Shown here: in pieces, positions 1 through 13,300 of the stretch
How the letters are laid out: each line of letters opens with the position of its first letter
How positions within the stretch are numbered: position 1 is the first letter of the stretch
Source: Brachynemurus nebulosus
Taxonomy: Eukaryota; Arthropoda; Insecta; Neuroptera; Myrmeleontidae
DNA: 64,000 nt
Reading direction: 5' to 3'
Assembly: GCA_035578155.1 (NCBI GenBank)
Contig: JAPWDM010000009.1
Location: 2,764,001-2,828,000 of the forward strand
Made by a program: the position numbers and the translations under genes
The notes under the pieces: model-generated
Databases searched by the model: none
Told to the model about the DNA's origin: nothing
Seen by the model: only the letters and a program-made list of their open reading frames with translations

Positions 1-359
1 TTCACAAATTCAATATTTTGACGTTTTGAAATGTCATTTTTTGAACTTTTGAAGATTTATAAATATATAAGAAAAAAATAATTTTAAGAAAATATTAAAT
101 CCATGGTAATTTAATATAATTTATTTAAAAAAAATATTGTATAAAAGACACTCGGTGTCCGATTGTGCGGATGTTTGACGTCACAGGCGAATTGAAAATC
201 TATCATTTTGCATTAAACTTTGATCTTCTATTTCTCTATTATTTGTTAATGGATTCCAAAAATTGTTTCACCAGTTTATTAGTTTTGGTCTATATTTTAG
301 TTAAATCTAACTACATATTACATTATCCACACTACGATACTTCTCCATTTATTATAAAA

Positions 360-653
360 AAATTCAGCAAATTTCTTAATTTTTCTCAAAATCTAGTTTA
401 CTTAGAACAATGTTTTAAAAATTTGGCTTATGTAATTTTTACGCTCTTTTCGATGGTGTAAAAAAAATCAAAAAACATTTTGAATTTTGGCCAAATTTTG
501 CAAAAAACCACTAAAATTGGCGAAAATTTACAAAAATTTTGGCTTCCAAGAATTGGATGTATCTGGCTGACGAACTCATCCAAGCTATTGAAAATTTTGA
601 CATACACACCAAATTTCGTAACAATTGGAGGCTTCCTTCGAGAGTTATCGCGC

Positions 654-722
<69 letters not shown>

Positions 723-853
723 GTAAAACAAATAACTCTCGTCCTTTTGTGGGGTGACGCGACTGTTAATTCCGAAAAAATTCCTGCGGTTTTAGTGTCT
801 ACAGGGTGCTATGAGTCACCCCACAAAAGGACGAGAGTTATTTGTTTTACACC

Positions 854-912
<59 letters not shown>

Positions 913-1060
913 AATTTTAGTGAACCTCATTTTCGGTTTCTCGAGGCCTCAAAACAAATTTCTGCCATAGTCTCGAGCTTGAGTCGCGTCATGACAGCAG
1001 CTGTAATAGTTGAATTCCATTCTGGAAATTCGCTAAAAAGAAATTCACTTAAAATTCAAA
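360..1060 (+). repeat. Dispersed repeat R1, copy with (TA)n centre
   Basis: Shares long blocks with segments near 10621-10935, 32990-33395 (reverse), 39780-40205, 56030-56222 and 60815-61020 (reverse). Common blocks are GAGAGTTATCG, CTCAAGTCGCGTCATGACAG-like and a palindromic TTTTCGATTCGAAAA near the end. It has no coding capacity. In this copy and the 33 kb copy the centre has become a (TA)n microsatellite (656-718 and 857-909 here). It is probably a non-autonomous element; class unknown. Confidence 0.7.
719..854. repeat. Perfect 40-bp inverted repeat inside a (TA)n array
   Basis: Arms 719-758 and 815-854 are exact reverse complements (outer end GGGTGTAAAACA), with a 56-base spacer. Both outer ends abut (TA)n, so this looks like a small foldback element that inserted into a TA array, or one that targets TA. 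Confidence 0.8.
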
Positions 1061-1080
1061 ATTTGTTTTTGTGTTTCTAG

Positions 1081-2449
1081 GTGGGTATGACAACGGATAA
1101 ACTCGACGAATTAGTCCATAACAGTATCATAAACCACGGCGCATATCCGTCACCATTAAATTACCACAATTTCCCAAAATCCATCTGTACCTCGGTGAAT
1201 AATATTGCTTGTCATGGAATTCCAGATGATCGACCGCTGGAGGACGGCGATATTATCAACGTGGACATCACCGTCTACTTGAACGGCTTCCACGGCGACT
1301 GTTCGAAAACGTTCCTGGTGGGAAACGTCGATCACAAAGGCAAACAATTGGTGGAAGCCACCGAAAAATGTTTAGAAATCGGCATAGCAATTTGTTCGCC
1401 GGAAACCGAATTCCGTCAGATCGGAAGTATAATCGAACGGAACGCTTTAGAACGTGGATTTAAAGTTTTGCCGGCATTTTGTGGTCATGGAATCGGGTCG
1501 TACTTCCATGGACCGCCGGACATTATGCATATAAGTAGGTACCGGGTTTCTTCGGACCGGTCAGGACCGTACTTATTTCAATAAAATTTTGCAACTAAAT
1601 TACATTAAATTATGCACATTTGAATGAATATAATTGGTCAAAAATTACATTTTTCACCATTTAGAATACCAACAGCATTTTTTATTTGACAAAAGTAAGA
1701 AAATTCAAAAAATCGGAAAAATTTTTTGTAAAATATATTGAAAAGTTGTTGAATATTTAGACGGTTCACTATAATAGCTAAGACATACGTATTTACTAAG
1801 ATTTTTTATTATTGAAAAACAAATTTTTAACAAGCAACTGTACTTCTATCTCTCAAAATTGAAAACAATAAAAAAAGATGCATTTATTTAATTTAAATGA
1901 CATGTCACATAAATCACATACATAATATAAATAAAAATACTTTGTATAGTCAATTAAAATTACAGTGGCACTTTTCAATTATGCAGGTAATAAATAAAAG
2001 AAAAAAAGGATGTTTACATAAAATACGTATAAATAATATTTTGATACACATATGTATGTGTGTGTATGTAACTTGTGTACGTTGTTTTTATGAAAATATT
2101 TTGAACTTTTAGTCACATTGAGTGCAATATGTATACCTGCATATGCTAAAGACGAAACTGTCTGATCCGAAAGAAATCCGATACCCGCATATAAGTAATA
2201 AAATTTGCGTAATTTCAAACAAATTTTTTGTAATTGGAGAATTTTTTTTTAGAAAATTCGTATCCCGGTCGAATGAAACCGGGAATGACGTTCACAATTG
2301 AACCGGTGCTCGGTCAAGGACACGATGTGGTGGATCTGTTGGATGACGGTTGGACGTGTACGACCACAGACGGTTCTCGTACCGCGCAATTTGAACATAC
2401 GATTTTGATTACGGAAAATGGAGTGGAAATATTAACGTTACCTGATTGA
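1081..2449 (+). CDS. MAP1D: Methionine aminopeptidase 1D, mitochondrial type (3' part of gene, two exons)
   Basis: Removes the initiator Met from nascent proteins; this subfamily is mitochondrial in animals. Two exons are seen: 1081-1534 (acceptor AG at 1079-1080, donor GTAGGT at 1535) and 2253-2449 (acceptor after a T run, stop TGA at 2447). Phases match: one base plus two bases make a Lys codon at the junction. The visible protein is about 216 residues. All five M24 metal ligands are present, numbered from the first visible codon: Asp62 (NVDITVY), Asp73 (HGDCSKTF), His136 ([10 protein letters not shown]), Glu168 (FTIEPV) and Glu199 (QFEHT). The substrate-binding His45 is in CHGIP. The sequence opens at the family's M-T-T segment, so the targeting peptide and N-terminal part lie on exons left of the window. 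The 718-base intron holds no recognised element. Family assignment is firm; the choice of 1D over cytosolic 1A rests on the overall match and the absence of a zinc-finger domain in the visible part. Confidence 0.93.
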
Positions 2450-2499
2450 GTTTTATTTATTTGATGTAAATATTATGTAAAAATTTGTAAATATTTTGA

Positions 2500-2505
2500 A
2501 ATAAA
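2500..2505 (+). terminator. Poly(A) signal of MAP1D
   Basis: A canonical AATAAA lies 50 bases after the MAP1D stop codon in AT-rich 3' UTR. It is the first such hexamer downstream. Confidence 0.6.
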
Positions 2506-3938
2506 ATAATTTTTTGATTTATAAAAAAAAGTTTGGACTTGATTTCATTCTCAAATTTCACGCTAGAAATCAAACCACTAAAATCCTGTCAATACAAGTA
2601 CAAGGATTGTAGAATTTATTTCTAAACTGAATATTGTCTTTTCTAACTGAAAATTTACCTAGAAATTAACTATAAAAAAAAATTTAACTATATGACGTCA
2701 CCATATTAATCGTTTTAGAAGCTAGTAACGATGCAAAAATTATTCGTATGCTTCTAGTGGCGAAATTTGAAAGCTTTGTAAGAGACTCTTTAACGCCTTT
2801 GATAATTAGGACGAGTTAATCCTCGTTTTCCAGACAATAAGTGAGTTTTTTCCTTAATTTTGTTTTATCAAAACTAAAAAAAGAATTTTCAAAAATTGTT
2901 TCCACATCAAAATTATAATTTTTTATTTTATTTTCAACAAAAACGGAGCCTATTAGCGGTATTTCAAAAACCTAGAAAAAAAAACTCATATTTAAATTTT
3001 TTACTTCAGAGGATAAACAGAATTTTTTCAATTTTCAATATTTTTTTTAAAAATAGAATTATTAAAAAATTTCATTTTTTAAATTTTTTTAATGTTGAAA
3101 CTTTGAAAATATAAAGACAGGAACTTTTTCCAGTACAGCCAAACCCTTTTTTATACTTTTTCAACCTGTGATTGAAAATCCACGAGTTGGGGACGAAAAA
3201 ATGTGACTTAAAAATTCGGTACAGCTGAACCTTTTTTTATGCGGTAGACATGGTACCGCTAAAAAAAATCGCACAAAAAAATATCATAAATAGCTACAAA
3301 AAGTTTAGCTCGGTCCAGATTGTAAAAACTTTCGTTATGCGGTGGATCGAGACCGCATAAAAAAAAGTTTCATTGTAAATGCATAAAACGCTCAAAACCT
3401 CACGATTTCCTTAGAAGTTGCTTTTCTAAATAAGATAAAGCATTAATTTACACGTGCGAATATTTTATTTCATTTTTATATTATGAAAATTGTGAAAAAT
3501 ACATTTGTAAAAAAAACTAAATGATGCAATAACTTATATACAATGTACTGATTAGAAACCATTAAAAAGTATTTTTATCAAAGAAAGTTATTATTGTTAA
3601 TGTTTAAATTTCTTACTGTCTCTTGATTTTGATTCACATTATGCATTTTAATGACCGTTTTTTTTTAAAAACCACATAAAAAAAATGTTTAGCTGTTAAC
3701 AATTCAAATTGTGGCGCTATCGTGGCATTCAAAATTCTAAAAAAGCCCAAACGTTTTCCTACCGAAGAAAAAATTTCCCTGATTCTAATGAAAATCTTCT
3801 GTGTTTTTCCTGATTTTCAATTGGCGTCACGGACTAGTGACGTCATTTATAACGGTAGGAGTTAATAGATTTAAATAAATAACTTACCTGTTCTTTCATA
3901 GAGGTCACCTCATCTAACTATCATAAAAAAAACCGGTA

Positions 3939-4820
3939 AGGCTGTCTACACAATCAATGAAATAAGGAATAAGAAGTATGTCATCTAGTGATGTTGAATG
4001 GAACTTTAATGAAATAAGAAAGAAATACAGTCGGACTCATGTATTTTCAACTCATGTATTTTCAACACCATCTATTTTCAACTGATTTTACTCACGTATT
4101 TTCAAGTTTTTGGTCCCCACTTCTCACGCAATACTTTAATACAGAAAAATAACTGTCAGATTAATCGATTGACCACTGGTGGCTTTATCCTACAATATAT
4201 GGTTTTATTTCATTTGAAATTGTTTAAAAAATAATTTTATTACAAGTTTATTACACTTTTTTCATGTTCCACTTTTTTGTTTATCATATGTTACTTGACA
4301 ATTTGTCATTTTAAGGTTATTCACTGGGGAAGTACACGTGGCTACTGTGTAAAGATTTGCGCGGGCTTTTTGTGATTGGTTCTATGTCTGTCACGTGGCT
4401 CTATGATTGCCATGGAGTGAGGATAAAGGAGAAGTTGAAAATACATGAGCGGATTAGTCCCGACAGGTTGAAAATACATGAGTTCGACTGTAATAAGAAA
4501 TAAGGAGTGTGCCATCTAGTGACGTTGAATGAAACTTTAAAACTTAACTGCTCATGGGTAAATATATTTAGGTATTTTTGTACATCAGAATTCATGCAAA
4601 AGTAACGTTCGTGATCACTTTTGTGTCACTAAGTGAAAAAAATCACGAATTTTGACGTAAAAAAATACCTACATATTTATATCTATGACCAGTTACGTTA
4701 AAGTTTCATTCAACATCACTAGATGGCATACTCCTTATTTCCTATTTCATTAAAGTTCCATTCAACGTCACTAGATGACATACTTCTTATTCCTTATTTA
4801 ATTGATTGTGTAGACAGCCT
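3939..4820. mobile_element. PIF/Harbinger-like foldback MITE
   Basis: Terminal inverted repeats start GGCTGTCTACACAATCA on the left and end with its reverse complement on the right. The flanks carry a 3-bp TAA duplication (left GGTAA, right TAAAG). A TWA target site is the hallmark of PIF/Harbinger. The arms extend inward with a second shared block around ATCTAGTGA. No transposase frame is present. A relative lies at 42003-42769. Confidence 0.75.
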
Positions 4821-4832
4821 AAAGAAATTTTA

Positions 4833-4935
4833 CTTTTAACGGCATTGTCATAGAATGAATGTCCTTGACGACTTTGCCGTTCCGTGGTAAATGCATAAGG
4901 TCTACGAAGGTCAACGACCTTCGTAGCCCTAAAAA
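4833..4935. repeat. Dispersed repeat with TACGAAGGTC palindrome
   Basis: The segment with GACGACTTTGCCGTTC, ATGCATAAGG and a short palindrome of CTACGAAGGTC recurs in reverse orientation at about 55265-55400 in a STRAD intron. Function unknown. Confidence 0.55.
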
Positions 4936-5451
4936 ATTTGCACTAAAACAGATAAAAATGGTAATTTTCGAAATAAAACACATCGGAAATTTTTTAATTT
5001 CAATTTTTTATGAATCAAATACTTTTTATAAATCATATTTACAAAGTATTATAAACTTTTTGTCTTATTGACTAACCATCATTATAATTAAGTTTTTTAA
5101 CAAAAATATTCATTTAATCTGATGCCGTAAATGGATTCTTTCGACAACATTGCGTATAGTAATTAATTAATGAATAAAAAATAAATTAAAAATGTACTCT
5201 TTCTTTCATTCTTTTTGTTTTTTTATTTTAAAAATGTATTAATTAGGAAAAATTAATTGAATCGATTATCGGCAACAATTTAATTTTATAAAAACACGTA
5301 GGACCTATGTAATGAGAAATTTTTTCAAAATTAAAAGTTATGTCATTATTGGAATGTGTTTAAAATTTTTTTCCATTTTTAAAAATAATTAAAATGTTTA
5401 ATAGTACGGTTTGATAATAATAACAAAAGTAGCGACGTAAAAACTCACATT

Positions 5452-6039
5452 CGCGCCTCTGGTGGTCAAATTAAAAGCTGTATCAGACCGAATATACACG
5501 TATACGTTTAACTCTCGATAAAAATTTAGTGGTGCGTAAATAATTTGTATAATACGTGTTTCTATCCCCAGTCAGACGTATACATACACGTTCTATCTGG
5601 TACAGTTTTAAATTTCACCACAACAGGTTTCTTATTGTAATGGTAATTACTGAAAACAAAAACAGAAAACTCACTCCATATAAATTTTTTTTTGATATTT
5701 GTAAATCACAAAATAAAGAAAAAATTTTTTTTTGATTATTATTAAAATTATTAAAAATTTTTGAATAAAAAATTAAGTTTTTAAAATATTCTGATTGTTA
5801 AAAATTTACACAAAATGGCGGTCTTATTTTCTCTGCTGACCACTTGGCGACACCAGAATTCTCATTTGCGCCTCTGATGGTGAAATTAGAAGCTACATCA
5901 AGTAGAACATATGCGTATATATGTAATTGGTAACAGAAATCGAATGGCATGCACATAAATTGTGTAATACGCATTCCTATTAGCAATTAATCGTCTATGT
6001 ACTTATTCTAGCTAATTTAGTTTCTAATTTCACCACCCA
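5452..6039. repeat. Two related foldback repeats
   Basis: Units at 5452-5627 and 5866-6039 both open with GCGCCTCTGGTGGT-like or GCGCCTCTGATGGT and close with an inverted TTTCACCA end. They are diverged copies of one palindromic element; a fragment with a similar end lies near 51640-51670. Confidence 0.55.
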
Positions 6040-6514
6040 AGGCGATCGCGTAATCTTTTCGTTAAGCCCGAAAGCCACCATTCTTTCTATTTTCGGAAAA
6101 AAGAAATCCCTAATATTTCAGTCCTAATCAAAAAATATTTGTGCGTATTTTCATTTGCACTGAGTCATGGTCTGGATAAAATTTTTAATGCTAAATATGG
6201 CCCCGTTAAATTAAAAAAACGTTTTCACACTAAAAAAGTTTCGAGCTAAAACAGTTTCTAATGGAGCGTTCACACCAACGTGATAAGTATGATAAGTATA
6301 CTTACCATTTTAGTGTAAACGTTCCATTAAGTGTTACAGGCGCACGACTTAACACAAATTTTTAGTAAAAAGTGACAAAAAGCATTCTAGTGGCTGATTT
6401 GTTTTTAATCGATTCAAAATTTTAAAAAGTAATACTATTTTTTTATTAAATGCCGGCGTCACTATGAAAGGTAAAATAGTATCTGAATTTTTTATTTTAT
6501 TTTAAATTCAGCAT

Positions 6515-6790
6515 CGATTTAATGGGAGATTCGGTAAAAAAAAAAAGAAATGGATTTTTCTTTTCTTCCCAATTATGTTCCTTAAGGTAAAATAATCTCC
6601 TAAAATTTAAAAAAAAAAAAATCAAAAAGTTGGAAGTGCGTTTTTGGACATGGTTCCTCATGTATCTCAAAAAGTATTTAAGATATCGACATAAATCAAA
6701 GTGCATATTATTCCTCAATACCGTCATTTTGGCAGGAACACTACGATCTTTTGGTTCCGTAATATAATATTTTCAAAATGGCGATTGTTT
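6515..6790. repeat. Dispersed repeat R2, copy 1
   Basis: Shares an extended run with 35630-35925 in the same orientation, including GATATCGACATAAAT and AAGTGCATATTATTCCTC. Non-coding; class unknown. Confidence 0.6.
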
Positions 6791-7007
6791 ATAGTCGAAA
6801 AAAAAGCGGTGATTTTTAAAAATTTATTTTCAAAATGCGATTTTTCGCTGATATTTTATTTTTTTTTTTTTCTTAGATCCTAGTTAGTGCCATAACTGTA
6901 AATGTATATTTTCAGAAAATTCTTGATTTTTTTATTTTGGTTCATTGGCGATTTCAGAACGTGACGTACCATTAAGGTGGAAAAATCTCGCAGTGTCGAC
7001 TTCAAAG

Positions 7008-7545
7008 TAGGGATGATCGATATTCATCGATGGTAGAAAAACATCGATGTTTAGGGGGAAAACATCGATGTAAAAACATCGATGTTATGTCCTCGATAAC
7101 ATCGACACATCGATGTTGCAATAATAATATCGAAACATCGATACTACCCTAACCTATCCAGTATTTAAAAAGTCCTGTAGCTGATTTAAAATAAGATCCA
7201 TTACATTTATGGCAAGTTCTAGTATCCACTTATCCAAACTTGAAAAAAATTGCCATTAAATTATTTATGTTTCACAGCAACTTCAACAGCTTTTTTCAAA
7301 AGCTGAGCAGCATTTGCATCAATAAAGGAACAAATTAAAAGGGAAACTTCTAACAAAGTGACTTTTTTTGCAAAATGTACCAAATAAATACTGGCAATGT
7401 TAATTTTTAATAAATAAAATAATAGATTATAATGGTTGTTTATTTTGCTACAGAAACATCGATGTCTTTCTTTCGATATATATCGTATATCGATACTCTT
7501 GAATCGATGTTAACATCGATGTTTTTCTAATGTCGATCATCCCTA
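7008..7545. mobile_element. hAT-type MITE with 8-bp target duplication
   Basis: TIRs TAGGGATGATCGA and TCGATCATCCCTA are flanked by the exact 8-bp duplication CTTCAAAG (7000-7007 and 7546-7553). The subterminal regions are crowded with ACATCGATGT repeats, as in hAT elements where such motifs bind transposase. The element is 538 bp with no transposase frame, so it is non-autonomous. Confidence 0.88.
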
Positions 7546-8861
7546 CTTCAAAGCCATTTATACTCAAATAATTTTTGAATTTTTTTCTCAAAACATGTAG
7601 AGACAATGTTGTATATTTAGTTTTTTAATATTTGTATTAAAAAAAATAAAAGGTTGATTTTTGATGTTCTTTTAGCGAATCCCCCTTTAAAAAAAAAGCC
7701 AGTCACTAAAACGCTCCTGGTCACTTTTTAAGGGTAAGTCGCTCGCCTATTGTCAAGAAAAAGTAACATAAAGTTTAATACGGACACATTAAGTAAATAC
7801 ATATAGTTTTATTTTAAAAAAAAATTATTAAAATTTCTCATTACATTAATAAAATTTCCGTTTTTTTTTTTAGAAAATGATGAAAAAAATGGAAGCGACA
7901 TATTTACATTGCATGGATTCAAATAGATTTTTGTGTATTTATATTTATTTATATATATATTTTTGATTTTTTTTACTATATATAAATATCTTCAACATTT
8001 AACATATCTAATATTGACTTCTACGAATTTCCTCATTTGATGGCGACGATATGAAACAAAATATTTCACCGATATCCCGATCTATAAAGATTTTGTTCGA
8101 GTTAACCTCAAAAAATATTGACATTTTGAACAATGACACTGAACGGAGCTGCTCTCTAGCGATTTTAATTATGAACTGTACATATTTGGAATTGTATCGG
8201 ACCATTTAGAGGGGGAAAAGGAGGAAGACCAAACGAAATTATAAATATTTTGGAACTCTAATTGACACACCTACCTGCTTTAGAAATCTTTATAGATCCC
8301 GTAAAAAAAATATCGATGAAAATTATTTTTGATATTTTACGTACGAATTTTCATTATAAACATTCTTTCAATTTTTGTTTATTTTGAAAATATAAAAATA
8401 TATATATTCGGCACATATTTTACACTAATTTTCTTAAAAATTCTTTATTTTTAAAATTATGTTAAATTTTTCTAAACATATTTATTTTTTTGTAATAAAA
8501 TTATTTTTAAAAACAGCCTGAGGACAAGTTTTTTTTTTTTTAAAAAAAATATTTGCTTGAAAACACAGGTATTGCCAATTTTCGATTTTTTAAGAAATTA
8601 AATATATTTATTTTTTTTTTATAACAATTCTTTAAGTTTTTGGTTTGGACTTTTTTTTGGTTTAGTATGAAAATACGATCGGTCCTCAATGTTAACGGAC
8701 TCAAAAATTAAATAATATTGCACCTAGGAAATTGGGTACCTTATCTCAAGGTTATTCCAGTTTGTCAATTGGTTTAAGGGTGGAATTTCAATTTGGGAAT
8801 AACAAAAAATAACCACACAATAAGTTTTAATTGAACTCAGATGATTGAATTCGAAATTTAC

Positions 8862-8930
8862 TGGGGTTCCACAAGGATTTACACTAAGACCCACAGTATT
8901 TAAAGTTCTATTTGTAAATATTTTATGAAT
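8862..8930 (+). pseudogene. LINE reverse-transcriptase relic
   Basis: Frame reads T-GVPQGFTLRPTVFKVLF, a decayed form of the reverse-transcriptase motif GVPQGS-x-LGPLLF of non-LTR retrotransposons. The frame is not open on either side. Confidence 0.55.
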
Positions 8931-10296
8931 TTCTTTTGTTACTTAACTGTTTTATCCGAAATTTTTTTTTTTTAGAATTTGTATCCCACGGGAACTCACC
9001 AAAACCAAGAACTAGTTCTAAATGGAGGGCTGAATTCTGAACCATCTCTCAATTAAAATATAAAGAATGGTTCCTTAAAACAGCAAAAACTGTTCCGGTT
9101 CTGTAAATTTAGGAATTTTTAATACTCTTTTTAGCGTTTCTTAAGTACCACTAAAATAAAAGTAAAATAAAAGCTATAGAAATGGAAGGCCGAGTCCGAC
9201 AATCTCTCAATTAAAACGTCAAATATAGAAAAAAATTCGTCAAATGCGTGTCAAGACACGCACTAAGTAATGTCACCTCAGTGAAAGTGTTAATTTATGA
9301 TTTTTTGGATCGTTTTTTAAGTACAGTGAGAATATAGCCCTCTTGCGTTTATTCAATATATGCATGTACAACTCTATAATTATTATATATTATTATTATT
9401 ATTAATTTTCCCCCCACTATAATCACACAACGGGATTAATATGTCATCCTTCGGTGACATAAAAATCATTAATTTTGTATCCCACAGGAACCTACAGTAG
9501 CGGGAACAAACCAATTAATAAACTGAAACGATCTTGAAATTAAACTTCGTTTGACATATTAGCTTTTCGTAGGGGCTACTACGAAAAGCTATTGGTTTTT
9601 GGTTGGTCATACATTTGGTCAAGAGTGGGAGTATTTGTCAATATTCTCGATATTCTCAAATCTCAGTAACATTTCTCGTTTTTTTCCCTTATGGCATACG
9701 TATTTTTTTTTTTTACAAAAATTTGAGGGCCGATCTGGATATAAAAATTGACAAAATATACTAAACCGTACATAGAGAGTATTTTTCAAGACAAAAACAA
9801 TTGTTATAAAAATCTGATTTAATTGATAAATTAAATTCTGTTATATATAAAAAAAACAATATTTAAATACTTTGTAAAAAAAATAATGTAACTCAAAAAA
9901 GGGAACAATTAAAAGAATATATATAGAAGTAATAAGTGTGAATTATACTGAATATCTTACACTAAAAAATTTAAATATATTTTGAAGACATAAAACAAAA
10001 TTTTACAAATTTTTTTCATTTACTTTAAAATGTACAAGTACTCTGATGTGTTGAAATGAAACAGAAAAAAAATAATAAAAACGTATTGCGCAATCGCGGA
10101 TTGTCTTTTTCTTTTTTTTTTTTTCAAATTTTTGTTCTTTATAACAGTCAATAAATTAAACACACAACCGGAAACAGAAATATTTACAACAGACTGGAGG
10201 AGAGTAGAGGAGAAATGTACTCTGGCATTTTCAAAATCCAACAAACAAATTAATAAAAAATATTTTTTGTATCACAAATCACTGTTTTTTTTTGTT

Positions 10297-10302
10297 TTTA
10301 TT
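10297..10302 (-). terminator. Possible poly(A) signal of Sin3A
   Basis: TTTATT on the plus strand reads AATAAA on the minus strand, only about 32 bases past the Sin3A stop. No other canonical hexamer is evident nearby, so either the 3' UTR is very short or the true site lies further down. Confidence 0.35.
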
Positions 10303-10333
10303 TGCGCCCGGCCCCAGCTGGGCATAGCCTGGA

Positions 10334-13300
10334 TCACCCACTGTCCCCGTCACTGCTGGTGGTAGGCACTAATCGTTCAACACGATACCGATTATATGTG
10401 GTGTATGGGGTACGTCGTATATCATTGTTTGTGATCACACGTGTCCGATTCGGGCACAGTCCCTCCGTACGTCCCATTAACCAATCACACGCGGCTTTTT
10501 GTTGCGCCTCCGTCACGTTAGCACTTAACCATCGTTTATGCCACAATTTGAAACGTGCACTTAATTGTTTTGTTACCGCTGGATGACACTGTAACAAAAA
10601 AATTATTCAAAATTAACATAGCGAATTCTCGTTTTCAAAAAAATCAATTTTTCTCAAAAACCCGTTTATATAGGGCAATGGTTCTTATCTATGTGATTTT
10701 TTCGGTTGTTTGTGATGGTGTAAAAAAAATTTTGAAAAACTTTTCAATTTTGGCAAATTTTTGTAAAAAAAAAACATCTTTTTGAGGTTTCTGATATCGG
10801 ACGTGTTTGGCTTTCAACGTTTTCACCGTGAAAATTGAATATTTCGTTCAAGAACTGTAATAACCGAATTTTCGATTCGAAAATTTCACTAAAAGGAAAA
10901 AAAACTTAAATTGATGACGTCATCACGTATGTTAAGTTTTTTAAAAGGCCCAAGAATCCTTCAGTCCTTTACTGGGAGTAAAGGACTAAAAACGAAAATT
11001 TTCCAGTATTTCCGTCAAATATTAACTAAATTAACTAATAAGGACTAAATTTTTTGGGGTTGTTTTCTAATACTGAAACATATTTTTCATTTACTATGAA
11101 CCATTTTCTTTACTTCAAATTACTTTGATTTGAATTATCGAAAATTTACTTGGCTATCCGGGTTTACAAATGAAAAATAGCAAAAAGAACCTTAATTTCA
11201 TTTTACGAACTCTTTCTAACGATACACTACACCAGTGATTCTCAAAAATTTTGGTCTTCGACCCCCCTCCTTTTGTACTTAAAAATTTCAAAAGAGCCTC
11301 GAAATATGTAAAAAATGGGTATGTAAATTGTAATCAAATGTTTCTGCGACCCCCTTGAGGGTCGCGACCCCCACTTTGAGAATCACTGCTCCTACACAAT
11401 GGAATAGGCGGAAAAAAATTTGATCTTCACTTTTCAATAGGGGCAAAATTTCATGTTTATAGTAGTGATGTCGAATGATTAGTCGATTAATCGGTTTAGT
11501 CGACTAATTTTGTTTACATTTAGTCATTTTTTAGTCGACTATTCTATCCTCGACTAAATGACTAAAATGATTAATTTTTTTTAAATGACTAAAAACGACT
11601 AATTTAATAATTTTTCTGTATTATTTATTGGATTTCAAAAAATGAAAACTAAAAAATTCACTTTTATGTGGTTAACATATTGCGATGTCTGATATCTCTC
11701 TCTTTCTTAAAAAAAAAAAATACTAAAAGTCAATAATCAAATTCAAAAGAAAACCTCGTTTTTGAAAGAGTTACATAGGTTACCCTATTCATGAATTCGG
11801 CTAAATGTTTAGTCGATTAGTTGACCATTCTACGCTCGATATTTTCGACTAATGACTAATTTTGTTTGAGAAACCATTTTAGTCGATTAATCGACTAATT
11901 GCTCCTCAGCTCGACATAACTAGTTTATAGGTCTAACGATATAAAAATTCTGACAGTATGACACATTACGAAAAACTATAAGCATTTCGGGATTATTCTT
12001 CGGAACCCTAAAAAATAATTAGCGCCCGTAGATAAGATTTGTTTCTTAAGTTTTGACATTATGCAAAAAGTATGCCCGGCTATTTTACAAAATACCAATT
12101 GACATACTTTTACTTTTCCACAATAAAATTTTGGACTAGACTAACCGAACGGGAACACAAAAGACTCAATTTTTTTTTCAAACAAACTCACCTCTCGCGC
12201 TTTCGTAAATGCATCCTTTTTGTACAAATATGACTCTTTATTAACAATGTACACCATTTTGTACGAATTTAAATTGAAACGACACTGTGTCTTATCGTCC
12301 ACCACAAATTCACTACTGACACTGGAATTGACCCGTTGCGGGATGCCCTTCTCCGCCAATTTACGTTCCAACTCCTTGATTTCGTCCGTGTCTTTAATCT
12401 CGCCGGCGACACCGCCACCACCACTACTCTGTAGCTGCTGTAAATCGTCCGCGCCACTCGCGCTCACACTTCCACTGGTGGTTGATGTGTCTGACGATTG
12501 GGCCGGTGACGTTTTTGACGTCATATTGTTGCTGCGTTGTGCTCGCTGTCGAAAATCTCTGAGATTGCGTTTTAAAAATGTTGCCTTACGTCCCGACCAT
12601 GATCGATATAAATCATTCTGTAAGTAAATAAAAAAAAAAAAAAAATGGTTTCGAATGATATTTGTTGATCAATAAAAATTGTTGACCCCACACCTGACAC
12701 CATTATGGCGAGTTTACATTTGCAATGATTTACTGGCGCCACTTTCAAGTTTGCATGCCTGTAAAAAGTTTACACTAATTGCACGTCCGTTTACACATGA
12801 TTTGCATGGTATATAATTTGGTAAGTAGTGCGCAGGTCACAAATGGCTGAATTGGATAAATAACTGTCATATATAGCTTTTATTTGTGTTTAAATGTAAA
12901 GCAAACAATGAATTAGACGAGAAAAAACATAATAGGTACTTAAAGATAATATACAAACCTGAATAAATGCGAAAAAATGACATTTAATGGATCATTTTCT
13001 CAAATATGTAGCAATCTGTCAACAGGGCGGCGACACAAGTATTTGGGATTACATGTCTATAATCGAAATATTAATTTAACCAACCAAAAATCACCTTTTG
13101 TTAATTCCACTTTAGCAACGAAATTTTCCAATTCGGTTACCTAGGAATATTGTTTTTCTACTCCTTTTGAAGAACACACTAATTATATATCTGTTAATTG
13201 TTGAGAAAGTTTGGCATTATTCAAAGGTGTGGAGGAATATTCATTACTCAATACCCTCTTGACCAATGAAATCGCAGTATTAATCATTATTCCATAGGTT

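Larger units (their letters stand above)
1..1080. other. MAP1D intron (5' exons not in window)
   Basis: No coding exon is recognised before 1081. The stretch holds a copy of a dispersed repeat (about 360-1060) whose middle is two (TA)n arrays flanking a perfect inverted repeat. Bases 1-360 show nothing recognisable. Confidence 0.6.
2506..10333. other. Intergenic, repeat-rich, no gene recognised
   Basis: Lies between the convergent MAP1D (+) and Sin3A (-) genes. Open frames here are short, low-complexity and match no family I know. Defined contents are a Harbinger-like element (3939-4820), foldback repeats (5452-6039), a hAT element (7008-7545), a dispersed repeat (6515-6790) and a LINE reverse-transcriptase relic (8862-8930). 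Confidence 0.6.

Noticed and set aside
480..1080. Open frames encoding long Tyr-Ile repeats
   Set aside because: They are translations of (TA)n arrays inside a repeat, not genes.
10917..10926. TGACGTCA palindromes as cAMP-response elements (also near 22332, 44162, 61391)
   Set aside because: They recur within AT-rich repeat-associated contexts away from promoters and are better explained as repeat sequence.
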